Assembly (NCBI GenBank): GCA_903970555.1
Contig: CAJCJD010000040.1
Location: forward strand, 1 to 64,000
DNA from: Vulcanimicrobiota bacterium
GTDB lineage: Bacteria; Pseudomonadota; Gammaproteobacteria; Xanthomonadales; Rhodanobacteraceae
Reading direction: 5' to 3'
Length of the DNA stretch: 64,000 bases
Part shown: positions 8,346 through 17,055 of the stretch, one piece after another
Position numbering within the stretch: position 1 is the stretch's first letter
Layout of the letters: every line of letters begins with the position of its first letter
Translations under genes and position numbers: made by a program
The notes under the pieces: model-generated
Told to the model about the DNA's origin: nothing
Seen by the model: the letters and a program-made list of their open reading frames with translations, nothing else
The model's database searches: none

Positions 8346-9254
8346 ATGAAGCTGTGGGCCATTGTTTTTTGTCTGTTGACTGTATGCGCAAGCGCGTATG
8401 CGAACACGACGGTTTGGCAGCCCGTCGCCGGACACACGCAAATTGCGATATGGCCAGGAGTGGCGCCTGACTTGCAACCAGTTCCAGGGGCGGAGACCGA
8501 AACGAATGGCGCGGTGACCAACGTAACCCAGCCTACGATGACGGTCTATGCCCCGAAGGGGAAAAATACGGGTGCGGCCGTCGTTGTCTTTCCGGGTGGC
8601 GGCTTTCAGATCCTGGCCATCGACCTCGAAGGTACCGAGATCTGCGACTGGCTGACATCCAAAGGCATCACGTGCGTGTTGTTGAAGTATCGCGTGCCGA
8701 GCGAGCCCTATAACTGGCGATGCGATTGTCGCCCGCACAATTTGGCGACATCGGTGCCGTCGCTGCAGGATGCTCAGAGAACGCTGAGGTTGGTGCGTTC
8801 TCGTGCTGCGCAATGGCACATCGATCCCCGCAAGATTGGCGTGATCGGATTTTCAGCGGGTGGATATCTGGTGGCGGAAGTTAGTACAAATTTCAAGCGT
8901 CGCTTGTATACGCCGGTGGATGCCGCAGACAAAGAAAGCAGCCGTCCTGATTTTGCGGTGGCAATTTATCCGGGACATCTCGCAACCGATGACGATACGT
9001 TGAATCCCAATGTTCGCGTCTCCCGCGATACGCCACCCACATTTTTAGCGCAAGCAGAAGACGACCATGTGGATGGTGTACATCAGTCGCTGGTTTACTA
9101 CGCCGCACTGAAAGACGCTGGCGTGCCGGTGGAGATGCATCTTTACGCCCAAGGCGGGCATGCTTTCGGCCTCCGCCGAACGCAGTTTCCGATTACCGGC
9201 TGGCCCCAGCTGGTTGACGCGTGGCTGCGGACGATCGGCATCGTGCAAGATTGA
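8346..9254 (+). CDS. Exported alpha/beta hydrolase (esterase, acetyl-xylan-esterase-like)
   Basis: A 302-residue secreted esterase of the Abhydrolase_3 / COG0657 type. Seen: a signal peptide ending near ASAYA, the oxyanion motif FPGGGF, the nucleophile elbow GFSAGG with Ser170, a candidate acid (EDDHVDGVHQ region) and a catalytic His near the end (GGHAFGLRR). Relatives remove acetyl or other acyl groups from plant polysaccharides or small esters; the substrate here is unknown. A GGAGAAGCGTT sequence sits immediately before the ATG, giving a good ribosome binding site. The gene stands alone, with 240 bases to the divergent YnfA-like gene. Confidence 0.85.
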   Translation: MKLWAIVFCLLTVCASAYANTTVWQPVAGHTQIAIWPGVAPDLQPVPGAETETNGAVTNVTQPTMTVYAPKGKNTGAAVVVFPGGGFQILAIDLEGTEICDWLTSKGITCVLLKYRVPSEPYNWRCDCRPHNLATSVPSLQDAQRTLRLVRSRAAQWHIDPRKIGVIGFSAGGYLVAEVSTNFKRRLYTPVDAADKESSRPDFAVAIYPGHLATDDDTLNPNVRVSRDTPPTFLAQAEDDHVDGVHQSLVYYAALKDAGVPVEMHLYAQGGHAFGLRRTQFPITGWPQLVDAWLRTIGIVQD

Positions 9255-9814
9255 GCACCAAGGCGATCTCCCAATATTTGTATGCGTTGAAAATCGAGCC
9301 GATGGAATGAAAAGCCTCATCTCAAATGTGGACGCAGGCTCCTGCAGAAAGCGCGGCGCGGAGTGACCGATTTGTCATTCCTTCAAATCGCTTTGCCCCC
9401 GTCAAATTCGTTAAGGGGTATAAACCCAGCTGTGGATGAGCCGCCCGGTAACTTTTGCCTGCCAGGGCCACAAAGCAGGTTGCATCGTTGAGCTTCAGCG
9501 GCGATTCGGAGTTTGTCGTGCCAGCCATGCTCGGCCATGGGGAAATTTGATATCCAAAACTGCGGGCCACGGATGTAGCGGAGTCAGGCGACTGCTATGC
9601 AGGCAGTATTTGGCATGGTCTATGCTTCAGCACAAGCGATACGGATATTTGGTGGCGCCACGGGATTGGAATCCGCGTCGCATGATTTTGCGATCGGGGC
9701 TATACATAGAGTTCACGCCAAGAATTAAAAGATTTGTGAGACGGGCCGATATATGTACGATTTGGCCGGGCAAGAATCTAACGGCAACTCATCTCGCCAA
9801 AAGGGGCACGGAGA
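9255..9814. other. 560-base intergenic region, no gene recognised
   Basis: Lies between the esterase and the MASE1 protein genes. Open frames here are short, lack ribosome binding sites and show no recognisable protein features. It presumably holds the esterase terminator and the promoter of the MASE1 gene, but I see no clear hairpin or consensus promoter. Confidence 0.5.
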
Positions 9815-11455
9815 ATGGGTAAGGGAATGTGGAAGAGCGAAGGGCTAACGCAGCTCGCCATAGGCGTGGGCTATGCGTTGGCGTTCTTCGCGCTGCATCC
9901 TTTATCCGATGCCCATTGGCATCTTTACGCGGGCTTGCGCCTGATCTGCCTGTTGCTGGTCCCGTATCGTTACTGGTTTGCGCTCTTCGTAGGCGAGGCG
10001 TTGCCCAACGCTTACGTGGTGTACCCGTGCCTCGATATGTTCGGGCCCATGTGGGTCGCTGTTCGCATGGTGCCGCCGATCATTCTTGCTATGCCTATCG
10101 TATGGTGGTGCAAGAGTCGGCTCTCGATCTTCCCCACTAAACATTCGGTAGACATCAAAACGCTGTTGGTGTGCGTGCTGCTGTCTGCAACGGTGTGGAC
10201 CGGGTACAGCTATCTGGCGATATCCGTGGTGCACGTGGCGTCAGGAACATTTACCGCCGTTCCCCTGATGGCTGCCGGCTACTTCGTAGGCAATTACCTG
10301 GGCCTGCTATCCATCGTGCCGTGGGCACTCATGGCGAGGCACGACTACAAGCCGGGTCACCTACAGGAGCAGCTGACTCAGCTCTTGTCGAGCAAGCTGA
10401 TCCCCGATGCGCTGGGCATTCTGGCGCCGATGATCTTGCTTCTGTGCTGGATGAGCCTAAGGGCCGGCGCGCAGGAAAAACAGATTATCGAGATGGCGAT
10501 GTTCCTTCCGGTCGCATGGCTCACACTCAAACACGGGTGGCGAGCAGCAGTCCTGGGTGGCACGTTGGTCATCGCATGCAATGCATTACTTCATCCCGAT
10601 ACGCCCGACCCTGTGCTGATCGAGACGCAGTTGTTCCTTGGTGTTGCCATCACGTGCCTGTTCGCGCTTGGCGCACGTATCAGTGCGCAGCTCCTGCAAG
10701 AGGAAGAAGAGCGGCGTGAGGCGCTGGAACTTCAGCACGTTGCGCGTCAGACCCTTCACCTCAGCGAAAGGCGGATGCGGCAAACCTCGCAGCAGTTGGA
10801 GTTCATCGCCGGGAACCTGCATTTGACCCACAGCCGCGTGCTGGAGCACATGCGTCGCATTCTGCCGAATGTCGAAAGCCAGGGTTTCTACAAGCAGGCC
10901 GTGTCTGCACAAAACCAGGTCTACCGTTTAGCTGAAACCCTCCACCCCATTGCATGGCGTGAACGTGGGTTGCCGGCTGCCCTCAACGAAACGATTGCAC
11001 GCGCACTCGACGAAGCGGGCATCGCTTATTCGTGCCACATCACGGGACGTGGGCTTAGCCAGCTTGAACCGTCTGTACTCACGGCCACCTATCGGATGGC
11101 CTGCGAGGCCATCGTGCATGCTTGCTCACGACTGTCTTGTACGAGAGTTCGACTCGTGCTTCGTGGCGGTCTCACGGGTGGAAAGCGCTGGGTAGTGCTT
11201 CGCGTGGAAGGAATTGTCGAGCCAGACGGCTCCAATCCCGAGGACGTCTCCGAAGAGCGCCGCAGGCTGGCCTCGAAGCTTGGAGCCAGTGGGTTCGATG
11301 TGTCGGAGATGCGTAGCCATGTACGCATATTTGACGGTGATCTGCACTTGCGCCCATCAAAGGATCGGACGCGAATCACCGCGCTACTGCATGACAGCGC
11401 GAAAGAGGCGCGGAGGTTTAAGTCCTCCGCACCTTTACGCTTGGTGGTGAAGTAA
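9815..11455 (+). CDS. MASE1-domain sensor protein with degenerate histidine-kinase module
   Basis: A 546-residue inner-membrane protein. Residues 1 to about 290 form an eight-helix MASE1-type sensory domain. A coiled coil follows (LLQEEEERREALELQHVARQ), then a region laid out like a NarL/LiaS-type histidine kinase. That catalytic half looks degenerate. No dimerisation His box of the usual form is visible, the N box reads YRMACEAIVHACSRL (His where Asn is expected), and no GxG ATP-lid motif follows. It may therefore act as a pseudokinase, a sensor scaffold or a phosphatase partner. No response regulator gene is adjacent. The start ATG is the first of two (MGKGMW) and has GGGGCACGGAGA upstream. 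Confidence 0.75.
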   Translation: MGKGMWKSEGLTQLAIGVGYALAFFALHPLSDAHWHLYAGLRLICLLLVPYRYWFALFVGEALPNAYVVYPCLDMFGPMWVAVRMVPPIILAMPIVWWCKSRLSIFPTKHSVDIKTLLVCVLLSATVWTGYSYLAISVVHVASGTFTAVPLMAAGYFVGNYLGLLSIVPWALMARHDYKPGHLQEQLTQLLSSKLIPDALGILAPMILLLCWMSLRAGAQEKQIIEMAMFLPVAWLTLKHGWRAAVLGGTLVIACNALLHPDTPDPVLIETQLFLGVAITCLFALGARISAQLLQEEEERREALELQHVARQTLHLSERRMRQTSQQLEFIAGNLHLTHSRVLEHMRRILPNVESQGFYKQAVSAQNQVYRLAETLHPIAWRERGLPAALNETIARALDEAGIAYSCHITGRGLSQLEPSVLTATYRMACEAIVHACSRLSCTRVRLVLRGGLTGGKRWVVLRVEGIVEPDGSNPEDVSEERRRLASKLGASGFDVSEMRSHVRIFDGDLHLRPSKDRTRITALLHDSAKEARRFKSSAPLRLVVK

Positions 11456-11467
11456 ATTCACCTCGAA

Positions 11468-11923
11468 TCAGCCACCACCTGCAGAACAGGTGTACACGCT
11501 GCTGCACGTATTTTCGACAGCGAAGGTCGTCGTGCCATTGCTCTGAGGCGTAGCAGTAACAGTCGTTGTTGCGTCGCTATAGACGGTCTGTGTCGTGGAC
11601 GACGATGACGTCGACGACGGTGATGTGGTGACATTTTGCGAATCCACACCTACAGGAAGCACAACGGTTGAACCATTGGCAGCGCCGACTGCGGCATGCA
11701 CGGTGCCATTCAAATCATTGACCTGAATGTACTTAATGCCGTTCAGAAAAAACACGTACACGTGCCAATTCGGACTCGCGCTGAGATCCGTGGCGTTTGG
11801 CCACGACTGACCTAAGCCCGTGGATGGCGTTGATGTTTGCGCAAAAGCCGACGTTGTCAAACCAAAAGCAACGAGAATCGCTAGTGAGGCTTTGCGAGCT
11901 ACTTTCCCCTGGATACTGGACAT
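11468..11923 (-). CDS. Exported Ser/Thr-rich hypothetical protein
   Basis: A 151-residue protein that I do not recognise. Seen: a signal peptide (basic start, hydrophobic core, cleavage near TSAFA|QT), a middle part with several aromatic residues (NWHVYVFFLNGIKYIQVNDLNG), a serine/threonine-rich stretch (SPSSTSSSSTT) resembling a linker or wall-spanning segment, and a C-terminal Cys pair (CSSVYTC) that could form a disulfide. ATG 11923 was chosen because AAGGGG sits 7 bases upstream; an upstream ATG at 11953 adds ten residues without a binding site. It converges with the MASE1 gene, with only 12 bases between the stops. Periplasmic or secreted location is an inference. Confidence 0.7.
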   Translation of the reverse strand: MSSIQGKVARKASLAILVAFGLTTSAFAQTSTPSTGLGQSWPNATDLSASPNWHVYVFFLNGIKYIQVNDLNGTVHAAVGAANGSTVVLPVGVDSQNVTTSPSSTSSSSTTQTVYSDATTTVTATPQSNGTTTFAVENTCSSVYTCSAGGG

Positions 11924-12182
11924 GGAAATCCCCTTCTTGAATTGGTAGACCACCTACCGGGAGATGAAATGTAGCAGGGGAAACGCAGGCGGACACATCA
12001 ATACACGCGCGTAGCGACGGTGATTTAGCCGCAGCTAAGTCAGCAGGCGAGTGCCTTCACGTTTGCTAGACATTGCTGACTTTTTTGCTCGATCCAGTTT
12101 TCTTGTTCGGCTTTCTACTGACTGCTCAATCCATATGTGAGCACGGTATTCGCGGGGTATGGTTATTATCGTCAACGTGCCA

Positions 12183-12815
12183 TTACGCGTTGCTTCGCGT
12201 TGACTTGAGACGCTGCCGATGCGCGGCTTGTTTCGCGCGATTGCCGCACATGGCCATGCTGCACCAACGGCGGGCGTGTCCACGCGTGTGGTCTGCGAAC
12301 AACAGCGTACACGTTGGGCCTTCGCATGCTTTGACGTGCGAGAAATCTTCCTCGCAGACCAAATGCGCCAACGATTCGGCGATTGGAAGCAGCAATGCTT
12401 CTGGCGACGTCCAACGTCGCGATCGCAATAAGCGAAATGCGGCAGATTCATCGTTCCCGTTGGCAACGATTTCGTCGAATCCTTCATCGCGCTTCAGCAA
12501 TTGATTGAGCGGTTCAAGCTCCGACAAATCTGCTGCAGTCAGCCGGTGTCCTTTGTGTTCTTTGACGAACGCCCGGAACCACTCTCTCAGGCTTCGAGCT
12601 TGCGCCGCCAGGCGATCAATCTCTCCCGGAATCGCGCGCACGCGCATCGAGCTGATCACTTCGTCAGGCACAAAGCGCGCCTGTTGGAGCCAGCTGAGCA
12701 GTCCTTCTCCGTCTTCGAGCCAATCGATGGGTGTATCCACCGGGGTGGCCACGGAGTTGAGGAAATCCAGTCCGAGCGAGTCGGCGAGGAAAAGGGCGGG
12801 AATCGGCTGCGTCAT
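12183..12815 (-). CDS. ABATE/CGNR zinc-finger transcriptional regulator
   Basis: A 210-residue protein of the ABATE family. Residues 1 to about 155 form the presumed ligand-binding ABATE domain. The C-terminus is the CGNR zinc finger: Cys164, Cys169, Cys185 and Cys190 with the name-giving CGNR motif at 190-193, followed by a basic helix (RAKQAAHRQR). Members are thought to be DNA-binding stress regulators, but few have been studied. It is divergently transcribed from the hydrolase cassette starting at 12970. The 154-base gap carries repeated TAACCTC/GAGGNNGTTA elements, so it probably controls itself and that cassette. A GGAGAACCTT sequence precedes the ATG. Confidence 0.9.
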   Translation of the reverse strand: MTQPIPALFLADSLGLDFLNSVATPVDTPIDWLEDGEGLLSWLQQARFVPDEVISSMRVRAIPGEIDRLAAQARSLREWFRAFVKEHKGHRLTAADLSELEPLNQLLKRDEGFDEIVANGNDESAAFRLLRSRRWTSPEALLLPIAESLAHLVCEEDFSHVKACEGPTCTLLFADHTRGHARRWCSMAMCGNRAKQAAHRQRLKSTRSNA

Positions 12816-12836
12816 AAGGTTCTCCTGGTGGCCAAA

Positions 12837-12908
12837 GTAACCTCTTAGAAAGCACTTGACAAGTTACTTTCGTTTGAATAACCTCTCAAATGACATTGAG
12901 GCGGTTAC
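12837..12908. promoter_or_regulatory. Putative CGNR-regulator operators and cassette promoter
   Basis: The divergent gap holds GTAACCTCT (12837-12845), TAACCTCT (12879-12886) and an inverted copy GAGGCGGTTAC (12898-12908). A consensus -35 TTGACA (12856-12861) is followed after 17 bases by TAACCT (12879-12884) as a -10, reading toward the hydrolase cassette. The second repeat coincides with this -10, which would suit repression. Which protein binds is inferred from position only. Confidence 0.55.
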
Positions 12909-12969
12909 GTAAATTTCAAGCCCACGAACTGCCTCCGATCTCGGTCCTGACCGCATAGGAGTCGCCAAA

Positions 12970-13662
12970 ATGAGTAACGAGAAAGCAACTGTGGTGCTGG
13001 CCCATGGCGCATGGGCGGATGAGTCGAGCTGGAGCAAGGTGGTTACTCTACTCCAGGCTAGAGGCATTAAGGCAGTTACGTTCCGCCTGCCGCTCTCGTC
13101 GCTGGCTGACGATGTGGCCGCCCTCGACGGCGTGTTGGAACAGGTGGACGGCCCCGCGGTGCTGGTCGGTCACGCTTACGCCGGCGCAGTGATCGCGGCC
13201 ACGCACAGTGCCAAAGTGCGGGCGTTGGTCTATATCGCCGCGCTGGCTCCGGATCAGGGCGAGACGGTCGCCGATGTGTTCTACCGCAACGAGCACGATG
13301 ACAAGGCACCCAAACTTGCTCCAGGGAGCGACGGGCTGATCTGGCTGCCGACCGACGCCTTTGCTACGGCGTTTGCGCAACACGCAACGCCGCAGGAACA
13401 AAAATCCCTCGCGGCGGCGCAGCTTCCCATTTCGCCGGCATGCATCACTGTCCCGGTCGGGCATCCGCTCTGGAAGGAGGTGCCTGCCTGGTATCTCCTG
13501 GCGGAGCAGGACCACATGATTCCTGAAAAAACGCAGCGCTTCATGGCCGAACGCATGAAGGCGCGTATCAGCGCTTATCCCGTCGACCACCTGCCAAGTG
13601 TTACCGCGCCTGAGCTCGTTGAGGCGGTGATTGTCGACGCGGTGCGAAACACTGACGGTTGA
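12970..13662 (+). CDS. Alpha/beta-hydrolase-fold protein lacking the nucleophile serine
   Basis: A 230-residue protein of the alpha/beta-hydrolase superfamily, similar in layout to EstC/salicylate-esterase-like proteins. Seen: the N-terminal oxyanion segment LAHGAWADESSW, the nucleophile elbow and a late His (DHLPS). The elbow reads GHAYAG instead of GHSYGG, so Ala69 replaces the nucleophilic serine and another Ala replaces the second Gly. A canonical serine-esterase mechanism is therefore not possible. Either another residue serves or the protein has a binding role. A strong ribosome binding site (AGGAG) precedes the ATG. It is the first gene of a four-gene cassette (two hydrolase-fold proteins, an SDR, DUF427) divergent from the CGNR regulator. 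Confidence 0.85.
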   Translation: MSNEKATVVLAHGAWADESSWSKVVTLLQARGIKAVTFRLPLSSLADDVAALDGVLEQVDGPAVLVGHAYAGAVIAATHSAKVRALVYIAALAPDQGETVADVFYRNEHDDKAPKLAPGSDGLIWLPTDAFATAFAQHATPQEQKSLAAAQLPISPACITVPVGHPLWKEVPAWYLLAEQDHMIPEKTQRFMAERMKARISAYPVDHLPSVTAPELVEAVIVDAVRNTDG

Positions 13663-13772
13663 CCGGATTTCGATCCATGTTTTCACAACAAAGCATGTAC
13701 GCCGTGTTTCTCGTGAAACGGTTCTAGTCATTTCCCCCTTACATACCAATCCCTTCCAAAGGAGAAGTCACC

Positions 13773-14627
13773 ATGTCTGCCATTCGTTATCGCCGCGCCA
13801 ATGTCGATGGTCTATCCATTTTTTATCGCGAAGCGGGCAATGCAGGTAAACCAAAGTTGCTGCTGCTCCATGGCTTTCCGACCTCTAGCCATATGTTCCG
13901 CGATCTCATTCCGCTGCTCAGCGACTCGTTCCATATCATTGCGCCCGATCTCCCTGGGTTCGGTCAGTCGGATATGCCATCCCGAAGCCAATTCACGTAC
14001 ACGTTCGACAACATCGCCAATACCATCGATCGCTTCACAGAAGTCGTTGGGTTTGATCGCTTCGCTGTCTATGTCTTCGACTATGGCGCGCCAACCGGCT
14101 TTCGTATTGCCGCCAAGCATCCGGAGCGCATCACCGCGATCATTTCGCAAAACGGCAATGCCTATGTGGAAGGTCTCAGCGATGGTTGGAATCCCATTCG
14201 CGCGTATTGGGAAAAACCGTCCGATGCAAATCGCGAAGCGTTGCGCGGCTTTCTGAAACCGGAAGCGACACGTTGGCAGTACACCCATGGCGTCGCCGAT
14301 GAGTCGCTGGTTTCACCCGATGGTATCGCGCTCGATAACTACTATCTGGCGCGCGAGGGATCCGACGACGTCCAATTGGATTTGTTTCTCGATTATCAGA
14401 GCAACGTTGCTCTTTATCCGACATTTCAGGCTTATTTCCGCCAGCATCACCCGCGCTTCTTGGCGGTATGGGGCAAGGGCGATCCGTTCTTCCTGCCACC
14501 AGGTGCAGAAGCGTTCAGGCGCGACATACCCGATGCACAGGTTCGTTTCTTCGACACCGGGCATTTCGCGTTGGAAACGCACGCGAACGACATTGCCGAC
14601 GCCATCCGCACATTCTTAGTGGCCTAA
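13773..14627 (+). CDS. Alpha/beta hydrolase with Asp nucleophile (epoxide hydrolase/dehalogenase-like)
   Basis: A 284-residue alpha/beta-hydrolase-fold enzyme. Seen: HGFPTSSHMF (oxyanion region), DLPGFGQSD, a nucleophile elbow VFDYGAP with Asp103 in the nucleophile position, and a late catalytic His (DTGHFALETH). An Asp nucleophile is the mark of haloalkane dehalogenases, fluoroacetate dehalogenases and epoxide hydrolases, where an ester intermediate is hydrolysed by a His-activated water. The exact substrate cannot be read from sequence. An AAAGGAGAAG ribosome binding site precedes the ATG. It is the second gene of the cassette, 110 bases after the first, probably co-transcribed. Confidence 0.87.
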   Translation: MSAIRYRRANVDGLSIFYREAGNAGKPKLLLLHGFPTSSHMFRDLIPLLSDSFHIIAPDLPGFGQSDMPSRSQFTYTFDNIANTIDRFTEVVGFDRFAVYVFDYGAPTGFRIAAKHPERITAIISQNGNAYVEGLSDGWNPIRAYWEKPSDANREALRGFLKPEATRWQYTHGVADESLVSPDGIALDNYYLAREGSDDVQLDLFLDYQSNVALYPTFQAYFRQHHPRFLAVWGKGDPFFLPPGAEAFRRDIPDAQVRFFDTGHFALETHANDIADAIRTFLVA

Positions 14628-14660
14628 CAGAACGATGACAACTCGCGACGGGAGAAAGCC

Positions 14661-15431
14661 ATGTCCAACGCAACAGCAATAGTTACCGGCGCAAGCCAGG
14701 GTATTGGCCGTGCAGCGGCGATTCGTTTAGCCAAGGACTTTAATGCCGTCGTGCTCGTCGCGAGAAATCGTGATCATCTGTTGGAGACTGCCGAAGCCGT
14801 GAAGGCGAAGGGTGCCGAAGCGCTTATCGTGGATCTCGATCTGGCGGAACAGTCTGCGGCGAAGATCGTCGTTGAGAAAACACTGGCGACTTTCGGCCGC
14901 ATCGATGCACTACTCAATATCGCGGGAGCCGTTCCCCAGATCGACCTTTTCGACATGACGGATGAGCAGTGGGACGCCGGCATGGCACTGAAGCTACATG
15001 GTGCAAGGCGATTGACGATCGAAGCGTGGCCAGCGCTCAAGCAAGCCAACGGTTCCGTCGTGTTTACTTCAGGCAACTCGGCGATCTTCCCGAAAGCTCC
15101 GTATGCCGCAGTGGGCACGATCAACGCCGCCATCGCTGCGTTGGCAAAGGCATTCTCGGACCGGGGTATCACGGATGGCGTGCAGGTCAACAGCGTCCTG
15201 CCGGGGCCTGTGATGACAGGCCGGCGACGTTCCTATCTCGAACATTGGGCGCCTTTGCACAACATGACGGTCGACGAAGCCATGGAGCGTTTTCCGCGCG
15301 ATGCGGGCATTTCGCGGTATGGCCAACCCGAGGAGATTGCGGAACTGATGGCCTTCCTGGTGTCACCTGCGGCCCGGTGGATGACTGGCTCCATGCTTCG
15401 CATGGATGGTGGGGAAGTGAAGTCGGTCTAG
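14661..15431 (+). CDS. Short-chain dehydrogenase/reductase lacking the YxxxK pair
   Basis: A 256-residue protein with a Rossmann fold. Seen: the cofactor motif TGASQGIG near the N-terminus, NIAG in the middle, and a catalytic-type Ser (Ser137 in FTSGNS). In the active-site helix the canonical Tyr-xxx-Lys is not present. The local sequence is PYAAVGTINAAIAAL, where alignment by the following helix puts Val151 and Asn155 at the Tyr and Lys positions; Tyr148 is three residues too early. Such divergent SDRs may bind NAD(P) without normal dehydrogenase activity. Third gene of the cassette, 33 bases after the hydrolase, with a GGGAGAAAGCC binding site. Confidence 0.85.
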   Translation: MSNATAIVTGASQGIGRAAAIRLAKDFNAVVLVARNRDHLLETAEAVKAKGAEALIVDLDLAEQSAAKIVVEKTLATFGRIDALLNIAGAVPQIDLFDMTDEQWDAGMALKLHGARRLTIEAWPALKQANGSVVFTSGNSAIFPKAPYAAVGTINAAIAALAKAFSDRGITDGVQVNSVLPGPVMTGRRRSYLEHWAPLHNMTVDEAMERFPRDAGISRYGQPEEIAELMAFLVSPAARWMTGSMLRMDGGEVKSV

Positions 15432-15562
15432 TTTGGAGAGCCAGCGGAGGAGGGGGCTACCCACTGACCTGATTTCTCGAGCTTGAACGCGGTGCTATTC
15501 GTCCCATCTTTAAAAAGGTGGGGCGGTATCTGCCCATCATCATTCCACGAGGAGGCACGACC

Positions 15563-15961
15563 GTGACGAACTCAACTTCTCCCGCCAGCAGGCCCGCCAA
15601 AATACCCGGGCCGGATCACCCGATCACCGTCGAACCGAGTACGCGCCGCGTCGTCGTCAAAGTCGCTGGCCGTGTCGTCGCGGATACGCGCAACGCGCTC
15701 GTACTGAAAGAGGCGAATTATCCTGCTGTGCAATATATCCCGCGCGAAGACGTCGATATGAGCTTGCTGGAGCGGACGGAGCACGCGAGCTATTGCCCGT
15801 ACAAGGGTGAGGCCAGCTATTACAGCATTCCATCGGGTGGCGAGCGCGCAACGAACGCTGTCTGGACCTATGAGCATCCTTACGATTCCGTTGCATCGAT
15901 AAAGAACCATGTCGCGTTCTATGCCACTCGCATCGATGGGATCGAAGAGCTTGAGGCCTGA
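15563..15961 (+). CDS. DUF427-domain protein
   Basis: A 132-residue protein of the DUF427 family, small beta-rich proteins of unknown function widespread in bacteria and fungi. Seen: the family pattern RVVVKVAGRVVADTRNALVLKEA, PREDVDMSLLERT, CPYKGEASYY and a closing AFYATRID segment. The start was set at GTG 15563 because GGAGG lies 7 bases upstream; an earlier ATG at 15518 has no binding site. It is the last gene of the cassette with the two hydrolase-fold proteins and the SDR. It probably uses the same promoter, although a gap of 131 bases precedes it. Confidence 0.9.
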   Translation: MTNSTSPASRPAKIPGPDHPITVEPSTRRVVVKVAGRVVADTRNALVLKEANYPAVQYIPREDVDMSLLERTEHASYCPYKGEASYYSIPSGGERATNAVWTYEHPYDSVASIKNHVAFYATRIDGIEELEA

Positions 15962-16111
15962 TTTTCTTCCGTCGTCTGCAAACGGAAAGGCTTCATTCGT
16001 GTTCTTGACGGTAAAGCGCCTCGGGTAACGTGGCATTTGTCCAAAGAGTCGTTGCAAATTGAAGCCGAGTCTCTGCAATGCGTTTCCATCGCAGAGACTC
16101 GGAACGTTCTC

Positions 16112-16987
16112 TTAGCTGAGCCGTTGGAGATCGGAGATAAGTCCAGGCCCTGTTGGACGCCAGCCCAGTTGCTCTTGCGTCCACTGACTCGACGCGGGAA
16201 TGTCGAATGCAGCGAAGTGCGCGAGCCAGCCAAAATGATCGGCCGCTTCTTCGGGAGACTTGCTGACGACAGGCACGTTCAGATGCTTGCCGATGACTTC
16301 GGCAATGTCGCGAAGCGGAACGCCTTCCTCATCGACCGCGTGATATCGGGCCCCTGCGGAACCTTTCTCAAGTACGAGCCTATAGAGATGAGCCGCATCA
16401 AGCCGATGCACTGCAGGCCAGCGGTTCTGCCCGTCGCCGACGTATACCGAGACACCTTTCTCGCGCGCCACATCGATCAGATAAGTGATAAGCCCTTGTT
16501 TAACCGGATCGTGGACTTGCGGGAGCCGCATTACTGAAACGCGCACACCCAGCGCTTGCACGGACGTCGCAGCCTGCTCCGATGCGATGCGCGGAATTTC
16601 GGAGTCGGGCGCATCTTCCTCGGTCGTAAGGCGGCCCGGTGTGCGAGCAATCCCCGTACCGGAGGTGACAATGAAGGGGCGATCAGAACCAGCGAGTACT
16701 GAGCCGATTGCTTCAATGGCACGCCTGTCTGTTTCGCAGTTAGCTTGGAATTTCGAGAAGTCATGAATGAATGCGGTGTGTATCACGGCATCCGCAGCGG
16801 CGGCTCCGCTGCGCAAGCTATCGAGATCTTCCAGTGAGCCGCGATGCACATCCGCGCCTGCCGCGACAAGCGATGCGGTAGCCGCATCCGACCGCGCGAG
16901 GCCGAGTACCTTGTGCCCTGCGGCGATCAATTCATCGACAACGGCTGAGCCGATGAATCCACTTGCACCGGTGACAAAGACACGCAT
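16112..16987 (-). CDS. NAD-dependent epimerase/dehydratase-type (extended SDR) protein
   Basis: A 291-residue extended SDR. Seen: an N-terminal nucleotide-binding motif TGASGFIGSAVV, LARSDAA after the second strand (Arg favours NADP), and a central active-site region around residues 110-145 (SGTGIAR). A C-terminal segment (DVAREKGVSVYVGDGQNRWPAVHRLDAAHLYRL) is typical of the NAD(P)-binding epimerase/dehydratase relatives annotated as SDR family oxidoreductases. The usual YxxxK is not obvious, so the chemistry is uncertain. It is divergent from the XRE-type regulator at 17088, with 100 bases between the starts that include a palindrome, a layout typical of a regulator and its target gene. Confidence 0.82.
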   Translation of the reverse strand: MRVFVTGASGFIGSAVVDELIAAGHKVLGLARSDAATASLVAAGADVHRGSLEDLDSLRSGAAAADAVIHTAFIHDFSKFQANCETDRRAIEAIGSVLAGSDRPFIVTSGTGIARTPGRLTTEEDAPDSEIPRIASEQAATSVQALGVRVSVMRLPQVHDPVKQGLITYLIDVAREKGVSVYVGDGQNRWPAVHRLDAAHLYRLVLEKGSAGARYHAVDEEGVPLRDIAEVIGKHLNVPVVSKSPEEAADHFGWLAHFAAFDIPASSQWTQEQLGWRPTGPGLISDLQRLS

Positions 16988-17055
16988 AGTGAAACCCTTT
17001 TTATTGGACCAAGGGCTACTCTCGGCGCATAATCTATCGGGGTAAAGTAGTGGCT

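Noticed and set aside
7713-8819. Long minus-strand open frame covering the YnfA-like gene and part of the esterase gene
   Set aside because: It overlaps two well-supported genes in other frames and its product is low-quality, Arg/Ser-rich sequence.
13048-13749. Minus-strand open frame opposite the first hydrolase-fold gene
   Set aside because: Shadow frame of a gene with an excellent ribosome site and a clear fold.
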